Below are positions 1 through 10,500 of a DNA stretch of 64,000 nt, in pieces. Source of the stretch: Mesorhizobium amorphae CCNWGS0123 (lineage in GTDB: Bacteria > Pseudomonadota > Alphaproteobacteria > Rhizobiales > Rhizobiaceae); assembly GCF_001686985.1 (NCBI RefSeq), contig NZ_CP015318.1, positions 2,168,001 through 2,232,000 of the forward strand. The letters are read 5' to 3'. Each line of letters starts with the position of its first letter. Position 1 is the first letter of the stretch. The position numbers and the translations under genes are program-made. Under the pieces are notes generated by a model. That model saw only the letters and a program-made list of their open reading frames with translations. It did no database searches and was not told the DNA's origin.

Positions 1-1352
1 GTCACTTCGAGCAGTTCGAGATGCGTTGCGTCCGCTTCGACAAGAACGCGGTCGGCAGGAATTTCGGCATCCAGAATGGGTGCGCCCTCCAGGTCGACGC
101 GGATGCTTCGCGGTGAAAGCATCTCGTCGACCTGCATGCCGATGGCCGGAACGTCGACACCGAGATCGCCGAAGAGTTCGCGGCGCACGCCGTCGGCGAG
201 CGCGGCAAATTCGGGCTCCGGGATCGAGCGTGCGAGATCGGTTCCGAGGCGGACGATCACGCGGTAGGAAGGAGGCAGTGTTCCGGCTCGGATTGCTGAA
301 AGCGACGCGGAATTTTCCGGTTGTTCGGACATGGCGATCTGGCCGATATCTTTGGGCTCGGATTCCTTTGCGGTGCGGCGGTTGATTGAATAGGCGCCGG
401 CTCCGAAGCAGGCGCCAAGGATCAGGAACACGATCGAAGGGAAGCCTGGCACCAGGGCGAGGCCGACCATGATCACCGCAGCGAGCCCGAGCGCCCGGGA
501 ATCCCGCAGCAGCTGGCTGGTTATCTGCCGGCCAAGGTCGCCCGTTCCATCCGCGCTGCCGACGCGCGTCACCATCGTCCCGGCGGCCACGGCGACGAGC
601 AGCGCCGGTATCTGCGCCACCAGTCCGTCGCCGACGGTGAGCAGGGTGTAGGTCGCTGCCGCATCCCCCACCGACATATCGTGCTGCAGCGTTCCGACTG
701 CGAAACCGCCGATCAGATTGACCAGAATGATTACGATGCCGGCGATGACGTCGCCCTTGACGAATTTCATGGCGCCGTCCATCGCGCCGAACAGCTGGCT
801 CTCGCGCTCCAGCTGCTGGCGCAGACGCCGTGCCTCCGCCTGATCGATGTCGCCGTTGCGCAACTCGGCATCGATGCTCATCTGCTTGCCCGGCAGCGCA
901 TCGAGCGTGAAGCGCGCGGCGACCTCGGCGACGCGCTCCGCACCCCGCGCAACCACGATGAACTGTGCGACGGTGATGATCAGGAAGATGACGAGGCCGA
1001 CCGCGATGCTGCCGCCGACGACGAAATTGCCGAAGGCGGTAATGATCTCGCCCGCGTCGGCCTGCAGCAGGATCAGTCGCGTGGTCGTGATCGTGATCGC
1101 CAGCCGGAACAAGGTGGCGATGAGGATGACCGACGGCAGCGACGAGAACTGGAGCGGGTGAGAAACATAAAACGATGCCAGCAGGATGAGCACGCTGATG
1201 GCGATGTTCGCGGTGATGAGGATGTCGACGAGAAACGTCGGCAATGGAATGAGCATCATCACCACTGCGACAAGCATCAGCACGGCGATGACCAGATCGC
1301 TTCGGCGTGACAGCCTGGCAAGGAATTGCAGAAGTCGCTCCGACATGGTCAT
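1..1352 (-). CDS. sctV: Type III secretion export gate protein SctV (RhcV/FlhA family), 3' end outside window
   Basis: This is the large inner-membrane export gate of the type III apparatus, which forms the nonameric ring that receives substrates from the ATPase. The first 450 codons lie in the window and read continuously from ATG at 1352. About eight hydrophobic segments are packed into the first ~320 residues, including the FHIPEP-type stretch LFRLAITITTTRLILL. The cytoplasmic domain then begins and is cut by the window edge. The start overlaps the stop of the upstream TPR gene as ATGA. A second in-frame ATG sits at 1346. The secretion-locus context favours SctV over flagellar FlhA. Confidence 0.93.
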   Translation of the reverse strand, partial: MTMSERLLQFLARLSRRSDLVIAVLMLVAVVMMLIPLPTFLVDILITANIAISVLILLASFYVSHPLQFSSLPSVILIATLFRLAITITTTRLILLQADAGEIITAFGNFVVGGSIAVGLVIFLIITVAQFIVVARGAERVAEVAARFTLDALPGKQMSIDAELRNGDIDQAEARRLRQQLERESQLFGAMDGAMKFVKGDVIAGIVIILVNLIGGFAVGTLQHDMSVGDAAATYTLLTVGDGLVAQIPALLVAVAAGTMVTRVGSADGTGDLGRQITSQLLRDSRALGLAAVIMVGLALVPGFPSIVFLILGACFGAGAYSINRRTAKESEPKDIGQIAMSEQPENSASLSAIRAGTLPPSYRVIVRLGTDLARSIPEPEFAALADGVRRELFGDLGVDVPAIGMQVDEMLSPRSIRVDLEGAPILDAEIPADRVLVEADATHLELLEV

Positions 1353-1681
1353 CCGACGCCTCGTTGCGACAGGAAGCTGAGCAAGGCACTGTGCGCCTCC
1401 GCCTTGCGCCCGGCCACGAGCAAGGCGCGGCTCTTCAGCAATGCAAGCGCCGGGTTGTCCATTCCTTCCAAGGTCTCCAGCCTGGCAATCGTGGCCAGCG
1501 CCTTTTCCGCCTCGCCATCAAGTATGAGCAGGTGCGCCAATGTCCTGAGGACGCCGGCATTTCCCGGCGAGAGCTGTGCGGCGATAAGCAGGTACGCCGC
1601 GCCCCGCTTTGCCTGCCCATGACACCCGTAGAGATAGCCAAGGACATGCAGCAGATGGACCGTGTCATGCGGGTCGGTCAG
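1349..1681 (-). CDS. Small TPR protein, possible SctG-like needle co-chaperone
   Basis: The reading frame stays open from a stop codon at 1735 down to 1349 and gives a helical, TPR-like protein with motifs such as YLLIAAQLSPGNA and AHLLILDGEAEKAL. No ATG, GTG or TTG exists upstream of a TTG at 1540, which would delete the first TPR helices. I place the start at CTG 1681 because it overlaps the preceding stop as CTGA, mirroring the ATGA overlaps elsewhere in this operon. The product is then 110 residues. Size and fold resemble SctG/PscG co-chaperones of the needle subunit, and the needle-like gene is in the same operon. The function is inferred. Confidence 0.6.
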   Translation of the reverse strand: MTDPHDTVHLLHVLGYLYGCHGQAKRGAAYLLIAAQLSPGNAGVLRTLAHLLILDGEAEKALATIARLETLEGMDNPALALLKSRALLVAGRKAEAHSALLSFLSQRGVG

Positions 1682-2118
1682 ATTCCGATTCCTTCCTGCA
1701 TGCGACCAAGCAGTTCGCGATGACGCTCGATTTCATCCTCCATCAGCGTTCTGGCCAACGTCTTGAGCTGCTCGCCGCCCTCGAGGCCAGGGACCAGGTG
1801 CGTTACGAAATGCTGGAGAATAGGCACGGAGCGACGCAGGATGGCGGGCTCGGGAACAACGGGCATGACGAAGCTGGCGAGGATCTCGTCGAGCGATTCG
1901 CCGGCGGCACCTTGAGACGGCTGGAATTCCGCCGTTTCGGGCTTTTCCGCAGCGGCGGCCGATTTCGTCCCTTGAGCACGGTTTGCGGCTTTGTCGACGC
2001 CATTCATCCGGCGCCGGTTGATTGCCTGACCGCGCACGCCTTCCGCCTGCCGCACCTCGCGGCCGGCTGCGTCCATCCTTGCCGAATCGAGTCGCGGTCC
2101 TTCGAGCCGGCGGTTCAC
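1678..2118 (-). CDS. Type III locus protein of unknown function, 146 aa
   Basis: I do not recognise the family. The N-terminal half is polar and Ala/Arg-rich and looks disordered. Residues ~75-146 are predicted helical, with a Pro-Val-Pro patch followed by an acidic/basic helix ending LMEDEIERHRELLGRM. The ATG at 2118 overlaps the SctD stop as ATGA and its own stop overlaps the CTG proposed for the next gene, so it is translationally embedded in the secretion operon. Possible roles are a small chaperone paired with the TPR protein, in the manner of SctE with SctG, or an apparatus accessory protein. Only its membership of the operon is firmly supported. Confidence 0.72.
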   Translation of the reverse strand: MNRRLEGPRLDSARMDAAGREVRQAEGVRGQAINRRRMNGVDKAANRAQGTKSAAAAEKPETAEFQPSQGAAGESLDEILASFVMPVVPEPAILRRSVPILQHFVTHLVPGLEGGEQLKTLARTLMEDEIERHRELLGRMQEGIGI

Positions 2119-3116
2119 GGATATTTCAGCGCGACCGTGGCGCTGCCCTTGGTCAGCAGAAGTTCCGTCTCGCCGATGTGCTTGATGGTCCAGCCGTCAT
2201 TGGTGAACGCGCCTTCGTGATAGCGGGCGCCGTCGGTCGCGATGACGTAAGGCCGATCGCCATACCAGATCGCCTGCAGCGTCAGGCGCGGAGCCTGCTC
2301 CGCATTGCCGACCATGACGTTGGAGACGAGGGGAATATGCGCGCCGAACGCCTGATCGAACCAGGATTGCGTTTCCGTCCAGGCACCATTCTTGTCGTTC
2401 GGGATCATGCCCGAGACCACGAGCCGTCCCGGCGATCGCTGAACGGTCAACGTGCTCATGCCGGATTGCTCGAGACGCTGCTTGAGCTGGCTCTCCGCTT
2501 CGGCGGCACTCTGGATTTGCGCCGGCGACGAATCGTCCAGGACTTTTTGGCCCGGCTCTCCGGCAAAGGCCATTCTGATTGGTTCGCCGTCGTGGGAGGA
2601 TGCCTTTGCGCCGATGTCGGGCTTGGCGAAAGAGAACCCGTTCGCGGCGACGGAAACGGCGAATACGGCAAAGAGAACGCTGCCGGCAACCAGGACGGAG
2701 CGGTGGGAAAAGGACCACCTGTTCGGGGGGCGTTCCGGGTTGACCAGCCGGATACGGGCGTCGCCGATACTCAAGGTGAGCGGCAGCCTGCAGCTTCTGC
2801 CATGTCCCTCGCGGATGGTCTCGCCTGTGGCAAAAGTGACATCACCGCCGACGGCCTCGATTTCAAACTGGCTGCCCTTGCGCCGCAGCCTTGCGTGGAT
2901 CGGCGCGATACCGGCATCCCTGAGGACAATGTCCGACTCCGTGCTGGAGCCGATCGTATAGAGCGGCTCGACCAGGCCGAGTTCGGCGCCGGCGTGAAAT
3001 CCATGGATTACGCTGAGCGCAACGGAACCTCCGGATGCCGGGGAGGGGGCGACAATCGTTCGGAGCAGGCGCGCCGGCGCCGCATCCAGATATCTGCCGA
3101 TAGGACTAGCGGTCAT
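2115..3116 (-). CDS. sctD: Type III secretion inner-membrane ring protein SctD
   Basis: The protein has 333 residues in the SctD layout. Residues ~30-125 form an FHA-like cytoplasmic domain (motifs YTIGSSTESDIVL and APIHARLR). One transmembrane segment follows at ~138-162, then a periplasmic part with ring-building BON-like segments (for example LTVQRSPGRLVVSGMI). SctD builds the outer of the two inner-membrane rings around SctJ. It follows the needle-like gene after a 122-base gap that holds a hairpin, and it overlaps the next gene. I believe its counterpart in Sinorhizobium fredii NGR234 is y4yQ, but I recall this rather than having checked it. Confidence 0.85.
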   Translation of the reverse strand: MTASPIGRYLDAAPARLLRTIVAPSPASGGSVALSVIHGFHAGAELGLVEPLYTIGSSTESDIVLRDAGIAPIHARLRRKGSQFEIEAVGGDVTFATGETIREGHGRSCRLPLTLSIGDARIRLVNPERPPNRWSFSHRSVLVAGSVLFAVFAVSVAANGFSFAKPDIGAKASSHDGEPIRMAFAGEPGQKVLDDSSPAQIQSAAEAESQLKQRLEQSGMSTLTVQRSPGRLVVSGMIPNDKNGAWTETQSWFDQAFGAHIPLVSNVMVGNAEQAPRLTLQAIWYGDRPYVIATDGARYHEGAFTNDGWTIKHIGETELLLTKGSATVALKYP

Positions 3117-3190
3117 GCCACTTCATCTCCCGCCGATGACGATTTCAAATGCAGCCTGACGACGGCGTTGAACGATTTCTGCCGTGCAAG

Positions 3191-3218
3191 TACGCCGCCG
3201 GTTGCTTGCGGCGGCGTA
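3191..3218. terminator. Intercistronic hairpin between needle-like gene and sctD
   Basis: A perfect 10-bp stem (3191-3200 with 3209-3218) closes an 8-base loop. There is no T-run, so it is more likely an mRNA-stabilising or partial-termination hairpin. It would let the needle-like gene be expressed above the downstream apparatus genes. Confidence 0.5.
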
Positions 3219-3238
3219 TGGGTCGAGAATTCCCTGCC

Positions 3239-3424
3239 TTAGGCCTTTTCAGCCGACTGGCCGAGCGTCCTCGCGGTGCTCATCAGCATGTCATGCTGGG
3301 ATTTCGCGATCTCTTTCGTGATCTCCAGCCCAAACATGCGCTCCTGGTGCTTGATCATCTTGTCCAGGTTCTGTTCCGGCGACCCTGCAGAGCCGGACGT
3401 AATGGGAGAGGTAGCAGCCATCAT
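3239..3424 (-). CDS. Small type III secreted protein, probable needle subunit (SctF/NopA-like)
   Basis: This encodes a 60-61 residue, almost wholly helical protein without signal peptide or membrane segment. That size and character fit needle subunits such as rhizobial NopA. It heads the operon that continues with sctD and sctV. The start is set by AAGGAG at 3428-3433, which lies 3 bases before ATG 3424 and 6 bases before ATG 3421; a TTG at 3454 has no such site. The central segment EQNLDKMIKHQERMFGLEI and the C-terminal helix are consistent with a helical hairpin. NopC-like secreted protein is the alternative. Confidence 0.6.
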   Translation of the reverse strand: MMAATSPITSGSAGSPEQNLDKMIKHQERMFGLEITKEIAKSQHDMLMSTARTLGQSAEKA

Positions 3425-3526
3425 TGTCTCCTTGAGGGACTGTTCAAGTTGCAAACTCCGGACTCACACCGCTGCGATCCGGCAGGTTGCGAAACCAACT
3501 TAAGGCAGCATGACCGAAATGGAAAG

Positions 3527-3563
3527 TCCAGTTGGAATATTTGAGCCACTTCAGTTCCAACTG
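3527..3563. promoter_or_regulatory. Candidate operator in the divergent needle/rpiR promoter region
   Basis: The site contains TCCAGTTGGA (3527-3536) and, 18 bases later, TTCCAACT inside the palindrome CAGTTCCAACTG (3552-3563). The same two elements, TCCAATTGGA and TTCCAATT, lie upstream of the other type III operon at 17449-17467. It sits about 105 bases before the needle-like gene and about 45 before the rpiR-type gene. Confidence 0.4.
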
Positions 3564-3605
3564 TTGCGTTGCCGGCGTTCCAGGAGTAACCTGCGAACCG
3601 GGTGA

Positions 3606-4490
3606 ATGGGGTATTTCAGGATGGAAAAAGGTCCTTTGGCGGAGCTGTTGGTCGAACGGTTCGAGAATATGCCGCCGCAGCTACGTGTCGCCGCGCGCTT
3701 TGTGCTGGATCATCCCAAGGATGTCGCACTGATGTCGATGCGCGAGCAGGCGCACCAGGCCGGCGTTTCGCACAGCACGATGATGCGGCTGGCGCGATGG
3801 CTCGGCCTTGATGGCTACGAGGACATGCGCAGCCTCTATGCGCGCGCGCTGCGTGAGACGATCGCCGGCGAGCCGGCGCGAAAGGGGCGGCGTGGCGATC
3901 CGGGATATTCGGCTGCAGGGGTCGTTGCCGACACACTCGCGGCCCAGATTTCAAGTCTCGGCGAATATGGCAATGCCATGCAATTCATCGCCGCCGCCGG
4001 GCTGCTTGCGCGATCACGCAATCTGTTCGCTCTCGGCTCGCGATCCGCTTATCCGGTGGCGAGCCACTTCGTTCACATCATGTCGTTTGTGGCTGGCGGC
4101 GACAGCAAGGTGACGCTTGTCGGCGAGATGGGTGGACAGGGTCTGGACGCCCTCCAGCATGCGGGACGTGGCGATGTGCTGCTTGCCGTAGGCATGGCGC
4201 CTTATGAGCGCACGACGATCGACGTGGCGCGCCAGGCGGCTAGGCAGGGCGTCGGCGTGGTGGCAATCACCGACAGCAGCGTGTCGCCGCTGACCCGGAT
4301 CGCGCGGGAAACAATCATCGTTACGTCGAATTCGCAGTCGTTCTTCCGAAGCATGGCGCCGGCATTCGCCGCCGTCGAGATTCTGGCCGCATTGACGGCA
4401 GTGCAGTCTGAAACGAATGCCGCGGAACGGGTGAAACAGTCGGAAGAGCAGCTTGCTGCTTTCGGCATTTATTGGAAGCCCCCTCGATAA
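3606..4490 (+). CDS. RpiR-family transcriptional regulator (HTH plus SIS domain)
   Basis: Residues ~8-85 form the RpiR helix-turn-helix, with the recognition part QAGVSHSTMMRLARWLG. Residues ~135-265 form a SIS sugar-phosphate-binding domain beginning RNLFALGSRSAYP. Such regulators normally sense phosphosugars. Here it is divergent from the type III needle operon and directly upstream of the giant gene, so it is a candidate regulator of secretion or of effector expression. ATG 3606 is taken; ATG 3621 is possible and neither has a strong ribosome-binding site. The target is not deducible from sequence. Confidence 0.85.
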   Translation: MGYFRMEKGPLAELLVERFENMPPQLRVAARFVLDHPKDVALMSMREQAHQAGVSHSTMMRLARWLGLDGYEDMRSLYARALRETIAGEPARKGRRGDPGYSAAGVVADTLAAQISSLGEYGNAMQFIAAAGLLARSRNLFALGSRSAYPVASHFVHIMSFVAGGDSKVTLVGEMGGQGLDALQHAGRGDVLLAVGMAPYERTTIDVARQAARQGVGVVAITDSSVSPLTRIARETIIVTSNSQSFFRSMAPAFAAVEILAALTAVQSETNAAERVKQSEEQLAAFGIYWKPPR

Positions 4491-4518
4491 GACCTGAAGG
4501 GTTGCGATCGGCGGGCGT

Positions 4519-4539
4519 GCCGGCAGCCAGGCTGCCGGC
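4519..4539. terminator. Hairpin between rpiR-type gene and giant gene
   Basis: A perfect 9-bp inverted repeat (4519-4527 and 4531-4539) with a 3-base loop stands 28 bases after the regulator stop. No T-run follows. It may attenuate read-through into the giant gene, whose own ribosome-binding site GGAGG lies at about 4553-4557. Confidence 0.45.
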
Positions 4540-4565
4540 GACAGTGATTTCCGGAGGTCGTCCAG

Positions 4566-7500
4566 ATGGTTCGCCCGATAACGCTCACCAAGCCGGCCGT
4601 CCAGCCGCAAAAGGTCAACGCCTCGGCAAACGCCGCGCAGGTTGCGCGGCTGGAGGCGCAGGCAGCGCAGCTTCGCGAGCAGATCAGGCTTGCCAACAGG
4701 ATGGGCGAGCGCGATTGGGCGGCACAGGCCCGCCAGGAACTGGCGCAGGTAAACACACAACTGAATTCCCTTCAGCCGCCGGCAGCAGCTCCGGCGGCGC
4801 CGGGTGTCAACGTCGTGAACGCCAGCAATGGCACATCCGGCAACGGCACGACGGTGGTGCCGGCACTCTATGTGCAGCCTGATCTCATGGCACCACCCTC
4901 GCTGACGCCGGTGAAACTTGACGGAAGCAAGCCCGAAGACAATGCCGCGGAGGCGACGACCGCCCGCAATATCGTCAACGACGTCACCGGCGGCAAAAGC
5001 ATCGACCAGATTGCCTCTGCCCGCGGCATGACGCGCGAACAGGTCATCGCAGCGCTCAGGTCCGGCGGGATGACGGTTTCGACCACCGATCCGAACAGCG
5101 ACGTGCAGACGACCAAAATTACCGATGCCAGCGGCCGCACCGTCACGCAATATTACGACTACCAGCACGACAGCTATTATACGAGCGTCCAACAACCCAA
5201 TTGCGCGACGACCATGACGCCGGTCCGCGACGGGCTCGGACGCAAGGAAACCAGCAGCTACAATTCCGACACCGGCGCCGTCACGACGCGCTATGAAGAC
5301 GATCTTGGCACGGGAACCGTCACCGAGCGGACGTCGCTGCCCAACGGCGCTTCGGTGGAAACGGTGACGCCGGGCGCCGGCCTGTCCCTTCCGGTGACCA
5401 CCGTCATTGGCCCGGACGGCCGCAAGACCATACTGGCGACCGCGCAGGATCCGGGCGGGACAAGCACGCAGACTATCAAGGACGGTCTGGCCGAGGGGAA
5501 AAGCATCGAGCAGGTCGCGCAGGAAAACGGCCTCACCAGCGAGCAGGTGATCGCCGAATTGCAGGCCGCCGGCTATCAGGTCAAGACGCAGGCGCCGACG
5601 AGCGACAATGGCGACGTGCAGTCGGTCGAAATCGTCGACCCGCACAGCGGCGACAAGACCGTCTACTCTCACGACTATCAGCACGACGCGCGCACCGTCA
5701 CGACCACGGCCGACGGCAAGGAAACGTCGCACTCCGTCGATGGCAACGGCAAGACCCGCAACAGTATGCGCGACACCAAAACGGGCGAAACCACGACCAC
5801 GATCGTCGATCCGAAGGCCGGAACCGAAACCAAGATCGTCACCGACAAGGACGGCCGGGTGACGACGACCACCACCGAGAAGATCAATGGCGGCAAGCCT
5901 GTCGAGTACGAGGTCAAGCCAGGCGACAACCTGACCCTGATCGCTGAGCAATATGGCGTGACGCTGGATGATCTCAGGCGCACGAATCCGGAGCTTTTCG
6001 ATTCGCCTCGCGACCCGGACATCATCCATCCGGGCGAAAAGATCACCATCGAAAACGGCACGCGCACGACCGTCGAGGTCACCTTCAACGGCTATACGCT
6101 GACCACCAAGCCCGATGGCAGCATGACGCTGCACAACAACACCACCGGCACCGACCTGAAGATCGAGGCAGGAAGCACGCAGGAGGCCCTGGCCAGGACC
6201 CTGCTGGCGGTGAACCCCAACAGCAGCGATCCCAAGGAGGCAAAAGAGGGCGAGGTCGTGAAGACCTTCGTCGAAGGGCTGCTTGCGGGCGAGGCCTTGC
6301 CAGCTCTCATCGACGCGGCGGAACAAGCCGGACAGGACAAAACGGACCTGATGACGAAATACGGTCCGGGTACCGTCATCGAACCCAAGCTGGACGGTGA
6401 GAACAGGGTTGTCGATCCGTTCGGCGATCCGCCGCAAGGCAACGCACCTTCCGGCGGAAAATGGACGCCGATGAAGATCGATGGCGTCTGGACCTGGGTC
6501 GATCCCCAGGTCGCGCAGGCCATCATTACCGAGAATATCGCACTGTCCCGCATCACCGAGACGCGCGCCCTGGCCGGCCAGCGGCAGGAGCAGTTCAACG
6601 TCCATATGCTCGACCCCGCCTACAAGGAAGCCGTCGATGGCGCGCAGACCATCATAAACAAGGCGCTGGCACCTCACGGCCTGCAATGGACCGCGCAGAA
6701 ACCGAAGGGCACGCTTGCCGACGCACAGGCGCGGCTGACCAAGGCCAACACCTTGCTGCAGAACGCGCAGGATGCCCGCGGGGAATACGAAAACGCCGGC
6801 AGGGTTCTCGCGGATGCGATCGCCCAGCAGGGCGAACTCACGCCGCTGATCGATCCCAATGCGCAGGCCTTTACGTCGACGGACAATCCCGGCCCTGATC
6901 GGCAGACACAATATGCACAGGGGCTCGCCGACCACGCGAATGTCGACCAGCTCTTTTCCGAGGTTGGCTTGCATCTGAGCAAGGGCGACAAGCTCACCAT
7001 CGACTTCCTGGTGGGGCAGGCCGAACTGAACGGCGTTCCCACGGATTCGAAGGAATACCAGGATCTCAAGGCGCTGCAGACGACGGCAGGCAGTCAGCTC
7101 GAACTGGCGCAGGCCTACCAGGACTACTTCGACGCCCATGCCAATGCCACGCAAGTGGGCGCGCAGCAGACGGGTCTCGAGCAAAGACTACTCGCCGAAT
7201 ACAATAGTGAGCACCAGTTTCTGTTCGAACAGGGAAAGAAACACCAAAGGGTCAGTGGCGATTATCTGGGTCTCTTCCAATCGCAAAAACTGGAGATCCG
7301 CGACGGCCAGGTGTGGGTGGTCAACCAGTTCGAAGAGGGCACGACAGAGCAGCAGCTCACCTACAGTCTGAGCGAAAAGAACGTCAGGGACGAGTACCGG
7401 GACCGGCAACTCAACAAGGACTGGCAGCAGCTTCTGGGCGGCGCCAACTCCAGCGGGCCGGTGTGCACGGCAAATGGCCTGGGAGCAGCGAAGGCCGGCG

Positions 7501-10500
7501 AGGAACAGGCGGCGAAGACCCTGAACGATGTCCTGGACAAGCAGATCGGCAACAGCATTACCGACCTGAACTCCAAGCTGACGACGCTGCAGACCAACTT
7601 CAACAATGCGCTGACGGAACACGGGCCGGGAACGGTCGATGCCCCCGCTGGCACGCTGCCTGACGGTGTGCAGCCGGTCGAGATCGATGTCGGCGGACAG
7701 ACGATCAAGGTGGCGCCCGAAATTGCCCAGAAATACAACGAGATAGGGATCGATGCGCTGACCCAGGGCGGCAAGGCAGTCTGGATCGACCTGGATACAC
7801 AGGATGACGATGCCAGTGGCCGCTGGGTCGATCCCGAACTGGCGGTCGCCAAGCTGAAGCTCGATGCGACAAGGCTGCAGATAACGCAGGCCGAGGATCT
7901 GCGCAGGGTGGTGCAGGGCTTCAGCGACTATCATGAGCTTCGGCTCAGCGATCCCTCGCTCTTGGCCGATCGCAACAGCACGGTGGACAAGACCTATCTC
8001 GACGAGCACGGGCAGCAGACGCTGGACGGCATCTATCAGCCAAAGTTCCAGCAACTGCTTGCCAGCGGTTACGACAACGAATTCCGGGAACAGGTCGGCA
8101 CGGACCTTGAGGAAACGGTCTCCAAAAAGCTCGGCGTGAATGGTTCGACCGAGGAAGGCCGCGAGGCGATCGAGAATGTGACGGAGGAGATCCGAGATAT
8201 CGGCGGCGACAATCCGTATGTGCGCAGTGTGCCGATATTCTATGTCGACGACGAGGTCGGGACGCAGCAGGCCGTGCTCTTTGCCGTGCGCGACGGAGAC
8301 GGCAACACGCGCTATGTCGACGTCACCGGCAAGAAGTTCGACGACCTCGGGGATTTCCAGGACAACAACAACCAGTTTGGCGAGAACGGCAAGCTCGTCG
8401 TTCCCAAGGGCCTGGAGATGAAGGCGGGAGACGATGGCAAGGTCGCGCTTGAGGTCGTCAAGGCGCGCAACGTTTCCGTCTGGGACAAGGTTGTCGATCC
8501 GCTGGTTGGCATCGGGACCGGCATAGCCACCATTCTGTCGTTCACGCCGGCCGCACCGGTCGCTGCACCGCTGGCCTATACGGGCGCGGCCTATCTAGGA
8601 ACCAGAGCGGTCATCAACCAGGTCAACCATCTGGAACATGGCGGCGAGTGGGACGATACCGAGTCGCTGATGAATGTCGCCAGCGTGGCGACCACGGTCC
8701 TGCCCATGGCTTCCAGCGGCCTGCGCACCATTGGAATGGCGGGAAGGGAAATGACGGCCGCCGGATTGGCCGGAAACCAGATGACGCGCCTGCAGGCCTT
8801 CCGCGGCAGCATAGGCGCGACACGGTCCGGTTCGCCACTGGCGCTCGAAACCCGAACCTACATGCAGTCGACCGCTGGTTTGAACAAGGTGGCCTGGTCG
8901 ACGGATGTCGGCTCGGTGATTGTCGGCGCACCTTTGCTGGCGACATCGGCCTACGATCTCGTCGTCAATGGAGACCAGATGAACGGTCTCCAGCTTGCCA
9001 ACGCGCTTACGGGTCTTGGCACCGGCATCACCGGCACCGGCCTCGGCATCCACGGTCTGCGCACGCTGCGGCCGGGAACGGGCACGCAGGCAAGCTCCAA
9101 CGGTCCCGGCGCCAACCCGCCGCCGGGCAGCGGCGGAGCGCACCAGCAGCCGCCCGGCGGCAAGGGATCGCCGCCGTCGCAGCCGGCGCTTGGGCCCGGC
9201 CCTTCCGGCCGTCCCATGAATGTCTACGAGGCTGGCGCCGACGGTGTCTACAGGCCGACGGGAGAGCAAGTTTTCCACGATCCCAGCCACCCGGTGATAC
9301 AAGGTGAAGTGATCAAGACCGATGACGCCAGCGGTGACGGTCCGACGATGCCGCCGGCCCATGATCCGCATGGGTCGACCCCGCCCGTCGCACTGCATCC
9401 CGCCGACGGCGATCCCATCGTTGTGCCTGGTAAGCCGACGGGAAAAGACGGATCGGTTCACCTCGTCTGGGATCCGGAGACGCGCAGCTTCACCGGCATG
9501 CCCGAACCCGACACCAGCGGCTACGTCTACACCAGCGGCAAGGATGTCACTCCGCCACCGCACTATCGCGATACCGATCCGGGCGGCAAGCCTCTTTCCC
9601 TCGAACAACTGGCGGCTCGGTACCAAAAGGAGAAGGAATACTATTCAAGCCGTGAGCTCGATCAACGATACGGGGACGCCAGACCCGTCCTGGAGGCGCT
9701 ATCGGAGACACAGCTGCCCGAGCCGGCGGATGGCAAACCGACAAAACAGAAGAGATTTGGCGATTTCAGGGTATCGGCGCTGGGACGTGTCCGGATCAAT
9801 ACCGAGCCACTGAATGCCGTTCTTGACCTGATCCCCGGCGCGCGGCAAGTCGATCTCGGTTCGCCCACCTGGCGCTCCTACATGGTAGGCATCGGAAGGC
9901 AAACCAATTTCCGCGCAATCGGCCAAGCAGTCTCCGACGGCGTGAAATACAAATCCGCGGAGCCGCTTCGTGGTACGCTTGGCGAGGAGCTGGGCATTTC
10001 CATTCGCCCGAATGAGCATCGAAATGTCACGGCAGCGCAACTGAAGCTCTGGCCAGCTCAGCGCCAGATAGCCTTCCAATACAAAGGGTCGGACCTTCTC
10101 GATGCCGGACGCCAGGGGCTGTTCGGAGAAGCTGCAGATTCCGCGTTTGTGGTCGTGCCGCGCTCCGCGCGTCTGACGGGTCCGACAGCTGAGGGAGCGA
10201 ACGTCAAAAGCTGGGGGGTAGATCTGACCTTCAGCCTCGCCCTTCGTGCGCGACCAGCTACATTGAAAGCTGGCGAGCGAGACTTTTTACATGTGCCAGC
10301 AGATGGTCGAAACAAGTTTATGCAATTCGAGGGCGATGTACCCTATAAGAAAGTCTATCAGGAGGATAAATACTACTTACCAAGTTTCATCGGTGTTGAG
10401 CAACGTTACGAGGTTGCTATGAATGCAACCGTGCCCAAGGACACGGTTGTGGTGTCGCAATTTGTTGATGAAAATCAAGGCGTTCTTGGTCGACTCAGAT

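Noticed and set aside
4014..7184. A 1056-codon open frame on the minus strand opposite the giant gene and rpiR-type gene
   Set aside because: It lies antisense to well-supported coding sequence, has Arg/Leu/Val-rich composition without domains, and arises from GC-rich codon bias.
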